In this document: piece after piece, positions 27,735-35,864 of the stretch
How positions within the stretch are numbered: the first letter of the stretch is position 1
How the letters are laid out: each line of letters begins with the position of its first letter
The notes under the pieces: generated by a model
What the model was told of the DNA's origin: nothing
What the model saw: the letters and a program-made list of their open reading frames with translations, nothing else
Database searches by the model: none
From: Streptomyces sp. YIM 121038
GTDB taxonomy: Bacteria > Actinomycetota > Actinomycetes > Streptomycetales > Streptomycetaceae
DNA length: 64,000 bases
NCBI RefSeq assembly: GCF_006088715.1
Contig: NZ_CP030771.1
Location: 8,554,001-8,618,000 of the forward strand
Direction of reading: 5' to 3'
Made by a program: the position numbers and the translations under genes

Positions 27735-28538
27735 GTGAGCAGTCACGAGGCCGTCCACCGGCTGGTGGTGAGCGCGGACGTCAAGGGGGCCGGGCGCCTC
27801 GGCCACCAGGCCAAACTCCGGTCGCGCCGGGCGATGTACGAGGTCTTCGAAGCCGCCTTCGCCGCCGTGGGCGTGGGCGGTCAGGTCCATGTGGAGGACC
27901 GGGGCGACGGCGTGCTCGCCGCCCTCGCCCCGCAGGTCCCGCCCGCGGCCATGGTGGGGCTGTGGCTCGAAGAGGTCCACCAGGGGCTGCGCGAGCACAA
28001 CCGAGGCGTGCGCGAACCGCTGCGGCTGCGGATCGCGATGCACGGCGGCCCCGTCAGCCACGACGGCCGGGGCCTGGTGGGCCGGGCGGTCGACCTCACG
28101 TGCCGGCTGTGCGACAGCGAACCGGCCAGGGCGATCCTGGCCGCGGACGACGGCGTCGACGTGGTCTTCGTCGTCTCCGACGTCCTCTACCGCTCGGTGG
28201 TCGCCGAGGGCGGCAGATTCGTGGAGCCCGAGCACTACCGCCCGCTGCCGGTACGGGCCAAGGAGACCGACGAGGTCGCGTGGTTCCACGTGCCCCGCAG
28301 GACCCGGCCGCCCCTGCCCGCGCCCGTGGCACCACCCGCCCCCGAGACCGGGCCGACGCAGGCCGACCGGGCCGGAGCCGACGAGGCGCGGTGGCCGACG
28401 AAGTACTGGATCAACGTCAACGGACACAACCAGATCGTGGACGGCGCGGAGGTCCACGGCGACATCGTCGGCGTGCGCGTCACGCCGCAGGACGACAGCA
28501 CGGAAGATGACAGCACGGAAGGAGCCGGGCCGACGTGA
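27735..28538 (+). CDS. Class III nucleotidyl-cyclase-like protein (PycC-like), first gene of a Pycsar-like operon
   Basis: A 267-residue protein. Residues 8-190 read as a class III cyclase domain: LVVSADVKGAG carries the first metal Asp (Asp15), EDRGDGVLAAL the second (Asp58), and a beta strand RIAMHGGPV and the helix GRAVDLTCRL follow (Asp120, Arg124; the Asn usual at 120 in classical cyclases is Asp here). After a Pro-rich linker it ends with INVNGHNQIVDGAEVHGD, a motif shared with the next protein. GTG 27735 has GAGGGGGA before it. The last gene codes for a Pycsar-type effector, so I infer that this enzyme makes a cyclic nucleotide signal, perhaps cCMP or cUMP. Confidence 0.75.
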   Translation: MSSHEAVHRLVVSADVKGAGRLGHQAKLRSRRAMYEVFEAAFAAVGVGGQVHVEDRGDGVLAALAPQVPPAAMVGLWLEEVHQGLREHNRGVREPLRLRIAMHGGPVSHDGRGLVGRAVDLTCRLCDSEPARAILAADDGVDVVFVVSDVLYRSVVAEGGRFVEPEHYRPLPVRAKETDEVAWFHVPRRTRPPLPAPVAPPAPETGPTQADRAGADEARWPTKYWINVNGHNQIVDGAEVHGDIVGVRVTPQDDSTEDDSTEGAGPT

Positions 28539-30937
28539 GCGACGACGGGGGAGGCGCCGGGGGAGGCGCCGGGCCGCAAGGCGGCGGAGGCAAGGCGGGC
28601 GGCGGCGGACCGGCGCCCGGCGGCGGTGGGGACGAGGCGGGCGGCGGCGGGCCGGGGCGCGGGGCCGGTACCGGAGCGACGGGAGCCGACGAAGGGCGCA
28701 GGCACGGCGCGGCCCGCTCCGGTCTCCTCGGGGACCTGCCCGCGGCGGGCGCGGGCGACGCCGTGCGTCAGGCGCGCGCCAACTTCGTCGACGTCAACGG
28801 GCGCAGCGCGATCCTCGACGGCACCCAGGGCGATGTGCACCTGGGCGACCACCACCACTACCACGACGCCCGGGCCGGTGCGCCCCGCCTGGTGTCCGGC
28901 CCCGTGCCCCGCGACGAACTGCGGCGCCTGCGCCGCGTCTTCGAGGAGCCGCCCGGCTACGCGGACCTGGGCGGACTCCTGAAGCGGCAGCGGCTGATCG
29001 CCCTGTGCGGCGACCCGGGCAGCGGGCGCGGCTACACGGCCCTCTCCCTGCTCGACGAGGTCACGCACGGGCGCGTCGCGCGCCTCGACCCGCGTACGGA
29101 ACTGGACCGGATCGGCGAGGCGGACCTGGAGGAGGGCTGCGGCTACGTCGTGGAGATCACCGGGGAGGAGGCGGTCACCACCCCGCGGCGCCCCGTCCGC
29201 GACGAGCGGGACGCACCCGAGCGGCGGCGCCGGCGGGAGCCCGAACTCCCCGCCGAACTGCACCTGGACCGGCTCAGCACCCTCCTCGACCGGCGCGGGG
29301 CGTACGCCGTCCTCGTCGTCGGGGCGGGCGGCTTCGCCGACGAGCTGCTGCGCGGCCGCTACGGGCGGCTGTTCCGGCCTCCGGCGGCCGACGGCATGCT
29401 GCGCAAGCACCTCGTGGCCCTTCTCGGCCACACCGAGAACGACCGCGTCGAGCAGGCACTCGCCCTCGCGCGCGAGCCCCGCGTGGTGCGGGCCGTGGGG
29501 CTCGACCCGCTGCGCCCCCACGAGGTGGAGTCCCTCGCCCGGCTCCTGGTCGGGCGGCTCAAGGAGGAGACCGACGAGGACGGACTCCTCGGCGAGCTGC
29601 GGGCCTTCGCCCACCGGCAGGCCGGGGCGTGGTTCGCCGCGACCGGCCGGGCCGCGCCGCGCCACCGGGGCGCGGTGTCGGCGGCGCTGCGGCAGGCGGC
29701 CTTCCGCACGGCGGTGGCCGTCTACAACGGCTCGCCCCACAGCGTGGCCGCCGAGGCGGCGGAGCAACTGGCCTGGGAGTGGGCGCAGTCCATGGACCCC
29801 GAGGGGGAGCCGGGCCGGGCCCTGTTCGGCGACCACCGCCCGGCCCGGCTCGCGGCCGCGCGGGCCGAACTCTTCACCGGCGACGTCACGTACGACGGCC
29901 GGAGCCTGGAGACCCGCAGGGTGCGGCTCCAGGGCAGCGCGCTCGCGAGGGCGGTCCTGGCCCACGTGTGGGAGGACCACCACAACGCGCGCAGGCCGCT
30001 GTGCCTGTGGCTGCGCACCCAGTGCGACGACGCCAGACCGGCCGTGTGGGTACCCGCGGCCATCACCGCGGGGGCGCTGTGCGCGCTGGAGTACTTCTAC
30101 GCGCTGGAGGAGATCGTCTTCCCGATGGCCTCCAGCGACTCCGTCCAGCAGCGCCTCGCGGCCGCCACCGCGCTCGCCCAGGCCGCGGCCCTCAGCGAGG
30201 CGGTGCGCCCGGTCGTACGGGACACCGTGCGCGGGTGGGCGCGCGCCGACGACGCGGCGCGGCTCAGCACGGCGGCCCTGGTGCACGGCTTCGGCACCGT
30301 GGAGCGGTCCGTCCCGGCCGCCCTGGACGAACTGGGCCGCCTGGCGAGCCGGGAGGACTGGGACCTGCTGGTGCACGCCTCCTTCAGCGTGGGCCGGCTG
30401 CTCGCCGGGGCGGAACCGGAGACGGTCCTTCGGCGGCTGGGCGCCTGGATGGGCGACCGGCGCACCAACCGCAGGGACCTGGCGCTGCTCACCGTGGACC
30501 GCCTCATCTGGCAGCGCGCCGCGCACCTGTGGGGCCTGGAGGAGACGCCGGTGCTCAGGGAGCACACGAACTGGCCGCTCGCCGCGGCCCTCCTGACCGC
30601 CCACCCCCGCTACGCCGGGATGCTGGCGGACCTGGTCTGGTCGGGCCTTGACACCGCCCGCTGGCGGCCCGACGTGCAGTGGTCCCTGTGCGAGTGGATA
30701 CGGCGCGGCGAGGAGGACCCCCCGCTCCTCGACGTCCTGTGCGACTTCCTGCCCGCCCTCGTGAGCGGCGAGGCCGACGCCGAGCGGCTGCGGAACCTGG
30801 TCCGGGGCCTGGAGCGGGACCCCGACGAATCCGTGGCAGCCACCACCGTACGCAGGCTGCGCGCCGCCATCGACGGACAGCCGCACGTGGTCGTGCAGAT
30901 GGCCGCGCCCAGCCCGCAAGCCGAGGAGACGGAGTGA
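28535..30937 (+). CDS. P-loop (STAND-like) protein of the cyclase operon
   Basis: An 800-residue cytoplasmic protein. The first 80 residues are Gly-rich and disordered. Then comes VDVNGRSAILDG followed by DVHLGDHHHYH, matching the C-terminal motif of the cyclase. A P-loop GDPGSGRGYT lies at residues 159-168 with Arg where Lys is usual, so ATP may be bound but poorly hydrolysed. A candidate Walker B (GCGYVVEIT) follows near 201. The C-terminal 450 residues are helical, repeat-like and Trp/Leu-rich. The layout recalls STAND sensor ATPases. GTG 28535 overlaps the cyclase stop, with GGAAGGAGC before it. I do not recognise a named family. Confidence 0.7.
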   Translation: MSDDGGGAGGGAGPQGGGGKAGGGGPAPGGGGDEAGGGGPGRGAGTGATGADEGRRHGAARSGLLGDLPAAGAGDAVRQARANFVDVNGRSAILDGTQGDVHLGDHHHYHDARAGAPRLVSGPVPRDELRRLRRVFEEPPGYADLGGLLKRQRLIALCGDPGSGRGYTALSLLDEVTHGRVARLDPRTELDRIGEADLEEGCGYVVEITGEEAVTTPRRPVRDERDAPERRRRREPELPAELHLDRLSTLLDRRGAYAVLVVGAGGFADELLRGRYGRLFRPPAADGMLRKHLVALLGHTENDRVEQALALAREPRVVRAVGLDPLRPHEVESLARLLVGRLKEETDEDGLLGELRAFAHRQAGAWFAATGRAAPRHRGAVSAALRQAAFRTAVAVYNGSPHSVAAEAAEQLAWEWAQSMDPEGEPGRALFGDHRPARLAAARAELFTGDVTYDGRSLETRRVRLQGSALARAVLAHVWEDHHNARRPLCLWLRTQCDDARPAVWVPAAITAGALCALEYFYALEEIVFPMASSDSVQQRLAAATALAQAAALSEAVRPVVRDTVRGWARADDAARLSTAALVHGFGTVERSVPAALDELGRLASREDWDLLVHASFSVGRLLAGAEPETVLRRLGAWMGDRRTNRRDLALLTVDRLIWQRAAHLWGLEETPVLREHTNWPLAAALLTAHPRYAGMLADLVWSGLDTARWRPDVQWSLCEWIRRGEEDPPLLDVLCDFLPALVSGEADAERLRNLVRGLERDPDESVAATTVRRLRAAIDGQPHVVVQMAAPSPQAEETE

Positions 30938-30938
30938 G

Positions 30939-32087
30939 ATGAACACCCAGAACCCGCCGCACGCCCTTCCGCCCGCCCCCCTGGCGCGGCCCCTCGCGCC
31001 GCCGCGCGTCGGTGGCGCCCCGCCACCGGTGACGGCGACGCCCCTGCCGCGGTCCCCGGACCCGGGCACGTGGCGCTCGCCCGTCGAACGCCCGGCGGCC
31101 ACCCAGGAGTTGGCCGGTCCCTTCCTGCGCGAGTACCGCCCGGACTGGCCCTACCGGCACCGCAGCGCACAGGTCGCGGTCGTGCTCTACTACCGCGGGC
31201 GGCCGCCCCGGGCGGTGGGGCCCGAGGGCGAGGAGGGGTTCCTGCTGCGCTGGTTCGCCCGCCCCTACACCGCGTTCGAGCTGCAACTGGGCTGGCACAC
31301 GGTCTCGTTCAAGGTCGAGCTGCCCGCGGCGGAGCACGGCAGGTCCTTCCCCGCCGAGGTGCGCGTGCGCTGGCGGGTGGGCGACCCCTGCCTCGTGGCC
31401 AGGAGCCAGGTCACCGACGTCGCCGCGCTGCTGGTCCCGGAGCTGGAGCAGCGGCTGCGCGACGTGTCCCGCGGCCACTCCATCAACCGGGCGGAGGAGG
31501 TCCGCGACGCGGTGCACGAGGCGCTGGCCGGGCAGCGCCTCGGCGGCCAGTTCGGCCTGGAGACGGACGTCTTCGTGACCATCTCCTGGGACACGCTCAT
31601 CCAGGACCACGGCAGGAGCCTGGGCCGGGTGCTGCACCAGACCGACCTGGAGCGGCTCAACCAGGAGCTGCGCCAGCTCAGGGACGACAACAAGCGGGAA
31701 CTCATCCGGCAGTGGGCCGCCGACTTCCAGCGCGCCATCGAGCGCGGCGACCACGCCGTGATGGCGCAGATGATGGCGCGCAACCCCCAGGACCTGAGTG
31801 AGATCCGGCAGCTGTTCCGCAAGGAACAGCGCGAGGAGCGCCAGGACGGCATGGAGCTGATGTCCCGCCTGATCGAGGGCGGCCTCCTGGAGCGCTGGGA
31901 ACTCGGCGACCAGGCCATGGTGGTCGTGGAGTTCCTGCGGTCGAGCGCGCGCCACGTCCTGACCGACCAGGCGGCGGGCGCCGGCGAGGCCCGGCGCACC
32001 CCCTTCTGGAAGCGGACGGACGACACCCGGGACGACGACTCCGCGGACGCGCGCGGCGACGCCTCCGACGGGCGGACACCCCGGTGA
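30939..32087 (+). CDS. SPFH/band-7-like protein of the cyclase operon
   Basis: A 382-residue protein. After a Pro-rich N-terminus, residues about 75-215 show the SPFH pattern: FKVELPAAEHGRSFPAEVRVRWRVGDP, then DVAALLVPELEQRLRDV and a strand-helix ending FVTISWDTLIQDHG. A long helix with coiled-coil character follows (LNQELRQLRDDNKRELIRQW). There is no obvious transmembrane segment, so it may ring the membrane through partners, perhaps the operon's membrane effector. SPFH proteins scaffold membrane complexes. The ATG begins two bases after the previous stop. Its presence in a Pycsar-like operon is unusual. Confidence 0.6.
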   Translation: MNTQNPPHALPPAPLARPLAPPRVGGAPPPVTATPLPRSPDPGTWRSPVERPAATQELAGPFLREYRPDWPYRHRSAQVAVVLYYRGRPPRAVGPEGEEGFLLRWFARPYTAFELQLGWHTVSFKVELPAAEHGRSFPAEVRVRWRVGDPCLVARSQVTDVAALLVPELEQRLRDVSRGHSINRAEEVRDAVHEALAGQRLGGQFGLETDVFVTISWDTLIQDHGRSLGRVLHQTDLERLNQELRQLRDDNKRELIRQWAADFQRAIERGDHAVMAQMMARNPQDLSEIRQLFRKEQREERQDGMELMSRLIEGGLLERWELGDQAMVVVEFLRSSARHVLTDQAAGAGEARRTPFWKRTDDTRDDDSADARGDASDGRTPR

Positions 32088-32662
32088 CCGAGGGAGCGCG
32101 CACGCCGCCGGGCACCGGCACCCGCCCCGGCACCACGCCCCGGCGCGCCGCCGCCGTGCGCGGCACCCCGGTGTCGCCGTTGTCCGAGCCGGGCTGCCGG
32201 TACGTCGCGGAGCGGCTGCTCACCACCGTGCGCGAGGAGGTCACGCGGGCCGACACCAAGGCCTCGATCCTGCTCTCGGGCGCGGTGGCCCTGCCCGCGC
32301 TCGCCGTGTCGGCCGACCGCGGCGGGCTCGGCCCGGACCCGCTGGGCCGGGCGGGCGCCGTGCTGTGGCTGGCCGGGATCGTGATGCTGACCCTGGTGAT
32401 CCTGCCGCGGACCGGGCCGGACGGCAGGTCCGCGGCGGCCGCCGCGGGGCGGGGCCCTTCGGTGGTCTCGCTCCGCCGGGGGGTCGACCCGGGCGAGGTG
32501 GCGGCGGAGGTGCTCACCGCGGGCCGCGACCCCGGCCACTGGCTCCTGGAGCAGTCGTGCGCGCTGGGGGCCATCCTGACGGTCAAGTACCGGTGGCTGC
32601 GGTGGGCCGTGGGCTGTCTGGTGGCGGGGGGAGCGGCCGTGGCGGCGGCCGCGCTCGGCTGA
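32084..32662 (+). CDS. Pycsar-type membrane effector (PycTM-like)
   Basis: A 192-residue membrane protein. The segment EEVTRADTKASILLSGAVAL (residues 51-70) is the hallmark of Pycsar TM effectors: a charged helix with D-x-K-A-S leading into the first membrane helix. Two more hydrophobic segments lie at about 91-108 and 171-192. In known Pycsar systems a virus-triggered cyclic pyrimidine nucleotide makes such proteins disrupt the membrane and kill or arrest the cell. The GTG at 32084 overlaps the upstream stop, so it is translationally coupled. The N-terminal 35 residues are Pro/Thr/Arg-rich and probably disordered. Confidence 0.8.
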   Translation: MTEGARTPPGTGTRPGTTPRRAAAVRGTPVSPLSEPGCRYVAERLLTTVREEVTRADTKASILLSGAVALPALAVSADRGGLGPDPLGRAGAVLWLAGIVMLTLVILPRTGPDGRSAAAAAGRGPSVVSLRRGVDPGEVAAEVLTAGRDPGHWLLEQSCALGAILTVKYRWLRWAVGCLVAGGAAVAAAALG

Positions 32663-32829
32663 GCGGCCGCCCCCGCCCGAGTTCTCGCCAACCTTTCCGG
32701 CCGCCCTGGCGTAAGACCAGGTCAGAGGCAGTTCAGTGAATCCGGGGCGTGGTGTGGGCAACACCCCCTGGAGGCTCGAATGAACGTGGGGTTAGCATAT
32801 GAGCGCCGCCTAGCTCGAAAGATACTCCT

Positions 32830-34275
32830 GTGACTGTCAATGACGACTCGTTCACCAACTGGAAGCACCGCGAGGAAACCGCGGAGTCGATGATCCCGCT
32901 CATCGGGAAGCTGCACCGCGAGCAGGACGTCACGGTCCTGCTGCACAGCCGCTCCCTGGTGAACAAGTCGGTGGTCAGCATCCTCAAGACCCACCGATTC
33001 GCCCGCCAGATAGCCGGTGACGAGCTCTCGGTCACCGAGACGCTGCCGTTCCTGCGGGCCCTCACCACGCTCGACCTCGGCCCCTCCCAGATCGACATCG
33101 GCATGCTCGCCGCGACGTACAAGACCGACGAGCGCGGTCTGTCGGTGGAGGAGTTCACCGCCGAGGCCGTCGCCGGTGCCACGGGCGCCAACAAGATCGA
33201 GTGCCGCCAGGGGCGCGACGTCGTCCTGTACGGCTTCGGCCGCATCGGCCGCCTCGTGGCCCGGCTCCTCATCGAGAAGGCGGGGTCCGGCAACGGCCTG
33301 CGGCTGCGCGCCATCGTCGTCCGCCGCGGCGGCGAGCAGGACATCGTCAAGCGCGCCTCGCTGCTGCGGCGCGACTCCATCCACGGCCAGTTCCAGGGCA
33401 CGATCACCGTCGACGAGGCGAACAGCACGATCATCGCCAACGGCAACGAGATCAAGGTGATCTACGCGGGCGACCCGTCGGAGGTCGACTACACGGCGTA
33501 CGGCATCAAGGACGCCATCCTCATCGACAACACCGGCAAGTGGCGCGACCGCGAGGGCCTGTCGCAGCACCTGCGTCCGGGCATCGACAAGGTCGTCCTG
33601 ACGGCGCCCGGCAAGGGCGACGTGCCGAACATCGTGCACGGCGTCAACCACGACACGATCAAGCCGGACGAGCGGGTCCTGTCCTGCGCCTCCTGCACCA
33701 CCAACGCGATCGTGCCGCCGCTGAAGGCGATGGCCGACGAGTACGGCGTGCTGCGCGGCCACGTGGAGACCGTCCACTCGTTCACCAACGACCAGAACCT
33801 CCTGGACAACTACCACAAGGCCGACCGCCGCGGCCGCTCCGCGCCGCTCAACATGGTCATCACCGAGACCGGTGCCGCCTCGGCCGTCGCCAAGGCGCTG
33901 CCCGACCTCAAGGCGCCCATCACCGGCAGCTCGATCCGCGTCCCGGTGCCGGACGTCTCGATCGCGATCCTCAGCCTGCGGCTCGGCCGCGAGACCACCC
34001 GCGAGGAGGTCCTCGACCACCTCCGCGAGGTGTCGCTGACCTCGCCGCTGCGCCGCCAGATCGACTTCACGAGCGCCCCCGACGCGGTCTCCAACGACTT
34101 CATCGGCTCCCGGCACGCCTCGATCGTCGACGCCGGCGCCACCAAGGTCGACGGCGACAACGCGATCCTCTACCTCTGGTACGACAACGAGTTCGGCTAC
34201 TCCTGCCAGGTCATCCGCGTCGTCCAGCACGTCTCCGGGGTGGAGTACCCGACCTACCCGGCTCCGGCGGTCTGA
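32830..34275 (+). CDS. gap: Glyceraldehyde-3-phosphate dehydrogenase, long form
   Basis: A 481-residue GAPDH. About 125 N-terminal residues precede the NAD-binding Rossmann motif GFGRIGR (135-141). The catalytic Cys289 lies in ASCTTN. The dehydrogenase part continues to a normal C-terminus with WYDNEFGYS. This long form is known from actinobacteria and some other bacteria, where it is one of several GAPDH copies. The added domain is helical (SMIPLIGKLHREQDVTVLLHS), function unclear. It oxidises glyceraldehyde-3-phosphate in glycolysis or runs in reverse. GTG 32830 follows an A/T-richer region with a TAGCAT at 32793-32798. Confidence 0.95.
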   Translation: MTVNDDSFTNWKHREETAESMIPLIGKLHREQDVTVLLHSRSLVNKSVVSILKTHRFARQIAGDELSVTETLPFLRALTTLDLGPSQIDIGMLAATYKTDERGLSVEEFTAEAVAGATGANKIECRQGRDVVLYGFGRIGRLVARLLIEKAGSGNGLRLRAIVVRRGGEQDIVKRASLLRRDSIHGQFQGTITVDEANSTIIANGNEIKVIYAGDPSEVDYTAYGIKDAILIDNTGKWRDREGLSQHLRPGIDKVVLTAPGKGDVPNIVHGVNHDTIKPDERVLSCASCTTNAIVPPLKAMADEYGVLRGHVETVHSFTNDQNLLDNYHKADRRGRSAPLNMVITETGAASAVAKALPDLKAPITGSSIRVPVPDVSIAILSLRLGRETTREEVLDHLREVSLTSPLRRQIDFTSAPDAVSNDFIGSRHASIVDAGATKVDGDNAILYLWYDNEFGYSCQVIRVVQHVSGVEYPTYPAPAV

Positions 34276-34293
34276 CCCGGCGGAGCGCGAGAA

Positions 34294-34326
34294 GGCCCCG
34301 CCGCGACGGGGGAGCGCGGCGGGGCC
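34294..34326. terminator. Hairpin terminator after gap
   Basis: Twelve-base-pair GC stem (34294-34305 with 34315-34326) and a nine-base loop, 18 bases after the gap stop codon, between convergent gap and Nudix genes. Confidence 0.8.
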
Positions 34327-34401
34327 CACACGTCTGGTACCCGGTGATGACGGGGCCATGCAAACGGATGTCGCTCTTCCTGGAACGGGTTCCACTCCGC
34401 C

Positions 34402-34992
34402 TCATCCGGAGTGTTCTGCTCTGCCCGCCGCCGCGCGGGATCCGGCCGCCCCCGGCCCGCCCGGGTGCCGTGCCACGGCATGCCGGTGCACCGGGGGCAG
34501 GCCGGGCAGGAGGCCCGGCCACACCGTGTCCAGGACGTGCGCGCTCGGGGTGAACAGGGCCGCGCCGAGCCTCGGCAGCGCGGTCACCTCGTGCCACTCC
34601 CAGCGGTGCATGAGCTGGGGCTCGGTCACGGTGGGCACGCCGGTGGCGCGGGTGACGTGGACGGCCGCCGTCAGGCGCGGCATGCCGTGGGCGGCGTCCA
34701 TGAGGACCGCGAGCACCCGCGCGTCGGACGGTTCCGCCCTCAGGCCCGTCTCCTCCAGGAGTTCGCGGACCGCGGCCTCCTCGAACGACTCTCCCGCGTC
34801 GGGCTTGCCGCCGGGCAGTTCCCAGGCGCCGCGGCGCGAGTGGCCGAGCAGCACCCGGCCCCGGTCGTCGGTGACGGCGACGCCCGCGCCGATGAGCGCG
34901 TGCGGGGTGGGGCGGCGGTTGTCGGCGAAGGTGAGCGGCGGATGCCCGGGGGCCTGCTCCTCGCCCGGCTCGTGCGGCTGTGTGTGTCCCAC
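34402..34992 (-). CDS. Nudix hydrolase
   Basis: A 196-residue protein with a complete Nudix box: Gly62, Glu68, Arg76-Glu77, Glu80-Glu81 and Gly83 in the G-x5-E-x7-RE-U-x-EE-x-G-U pattern (GGKPDAGESFEEAAVRELLE, then ETGL). It hydrolyses a nucleoside diphosphate linked to another group; the substrate is unknown. The C-terminal 40 residues, Pro/Gly/Ala-rich, lie beyond the core fold. Confidence 0.9.
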   Translation of the reverse strand: MGHTQPHEPGEEQAPGHPPLTFADNRRPTPHALIGAGVAVTDDRGRVLLGHSRRGAWELPGGKPDAGESFEEAAVRELLEETGLRAEPSDARVLAVLMDAAHGMPRLTAAVHVTRATGVPTVTEPQLMHRWEWHEVTALPRLGAALFTPSAHVLDTVWPGLLPGLPPVHRHAVARHPGGPGAAGSRAAAGRAEHSG

Positions 34993-35247
34993 CCGTGTTC
35001 CTTCCGGTTTCCCTGTGCTCGGCCGGTCGCTCGAGCCGGTTCCGTGAGCGCGTTCCGTGTGCCGGTTCCTGAGCCGGTTCCCTTGAGTCGATCATCCCGG
35101 CCGGGGCCGCCGTGACCAAGGGGCCGTGGATGTCCGGTTATGGCTCTAGGAGAAGCTGTGAAGGAAGTGAAGAATCCTCGATCGACCGGCATCTCAAGGG
35201 TCCTGCTCCCCAGGAGCCGTGCTCCACACCAGCCATGAGGAGAAGCC
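34993..35247. other. Divergent intergenic region with short GCCGGTTCC repeats
   Basis: This gap lies between the Nudix gene and the secreted-protein gene. Three copies of GCCGGTTCC lie within 34993-35090 near the Nudix 5' end, two of them preceded by GA. They could be operator half-sites or simple sequence. The GAGGAGA at about 35235-35242 is the ribosome-binding site of the following TTG-started gene. Confidence 0.35.
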
Positions 35248-35790
35248 TTGCGTTCGATCAAGACGTCCGTACGCTCCCTCTGCCTCGCCGCGGCCGCCGT
35301 CGCGATCGCGGCGGGCACCGTGACCCCGGCGGCCGCCGCGCCGTCCGACACCCGCAACACCAAGGCCATGACCTGGACCTTCCTCGGCGACGGGCCTGAC
35401 GGCACCGTGCGCGTGGGCGGCGGTCCGCTGAGCAACCCGTACCAGGGCGACACCGCCACCGGCACGGCGCTGCCCGTGCTCTGTATCAAGGTCGACGGCA
35501 GCTCCGTGCCCGCGGGGATCACCCCCGACTTCTACGCGGGCTGGGCCAAGGGCACCGTCGCGGCCAGCAACCCCATCCGCGGCACCCGGCTGACCAGCCT
35601 CGCGGTGGCCGACGGCCTGTGCGCCAACACCTTCGGCGCGGGCTGGCGCATGGCCGAGTTCCACGACGGCAAGTACGGCCCGAACCTCGACAGTTCGGGC
35701 GGCTGGAGCTTCTGGGCGTACGGCGACGTCCCCATCGGCACCCGCTTCTGGACGTACATCAACGACCAGCCCGCCAACCCCTGGAGCTGA
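35248..35790 (+). CDS. Secreted protein of unknown function
   Basis: A 180-residue exported protein. The signal peptide has Arg/Lys, a hydrophobic core (SLCLAAAAVAIAAGTV) and an AAAA cleavage area near residue 31. The mature part is about 150 residues, Gly/Trp/Phe-rich, with two Cys (in VLCIKVDG and GLCANTFG) that could form a disulfide, and a conserved-looking NTFGAGWRMAEFHDGKYGPN segment. No family is recognised. TTG at 35248 is chosen because GAGGAGA lies just before it and the signal peptide then begins correctly. Confidence 0.75.
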   Translation: MRSIKTSVRSLCLAAAAVAIAAGTVTPAAAAPSDTRNTKAMTWTFLGDGPDGTVRVGGGPLSNPYQGDTATGTALPVLCIKVDGSSVPAGITPDFYAGWAKGTVAASNPIRGTRLTSLAVADGLCANTFGAGWRMAEFHDGKYGPNLDSSGGWSFWAYGDVPIGTRFWTYINDQPANPWS

Positions 35791-35810
35791 GCGGTCCCGC
35801 GCACGACGGA

Positions 35811-35841
35811 GCGGGCGGCCCCCCACCGGGGAGCCGCCCGC
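35811..35841. terminator. Bidirectional hairpin terminator
   Basis: GCGGGCGGC (35811-35819) pairs with GCCGCCCGC (35833-35841), with inner C/G pairing as well. It lies in the 74-bp gap between convergent genes. Confidence 0.75.
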
Positions 35842-35864
35842 CCTGACCGTCGCGGTGCGTGTGC

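Noticed and set aside
28500..28530. Tandem GACAGCACGGAAGATGACAG-type repeat at the end of the cyclase gene as a regulatory element
   Set aside because: It simply codes for DDSTEDDSTE in a disordered tail; two copies only, no sign of another function.
34993..35090. GCCGGTTCC repeats as a CRISPR-like array
   Set aside because: Only three short copies with unequal spacing; no repeat-spacer structure.
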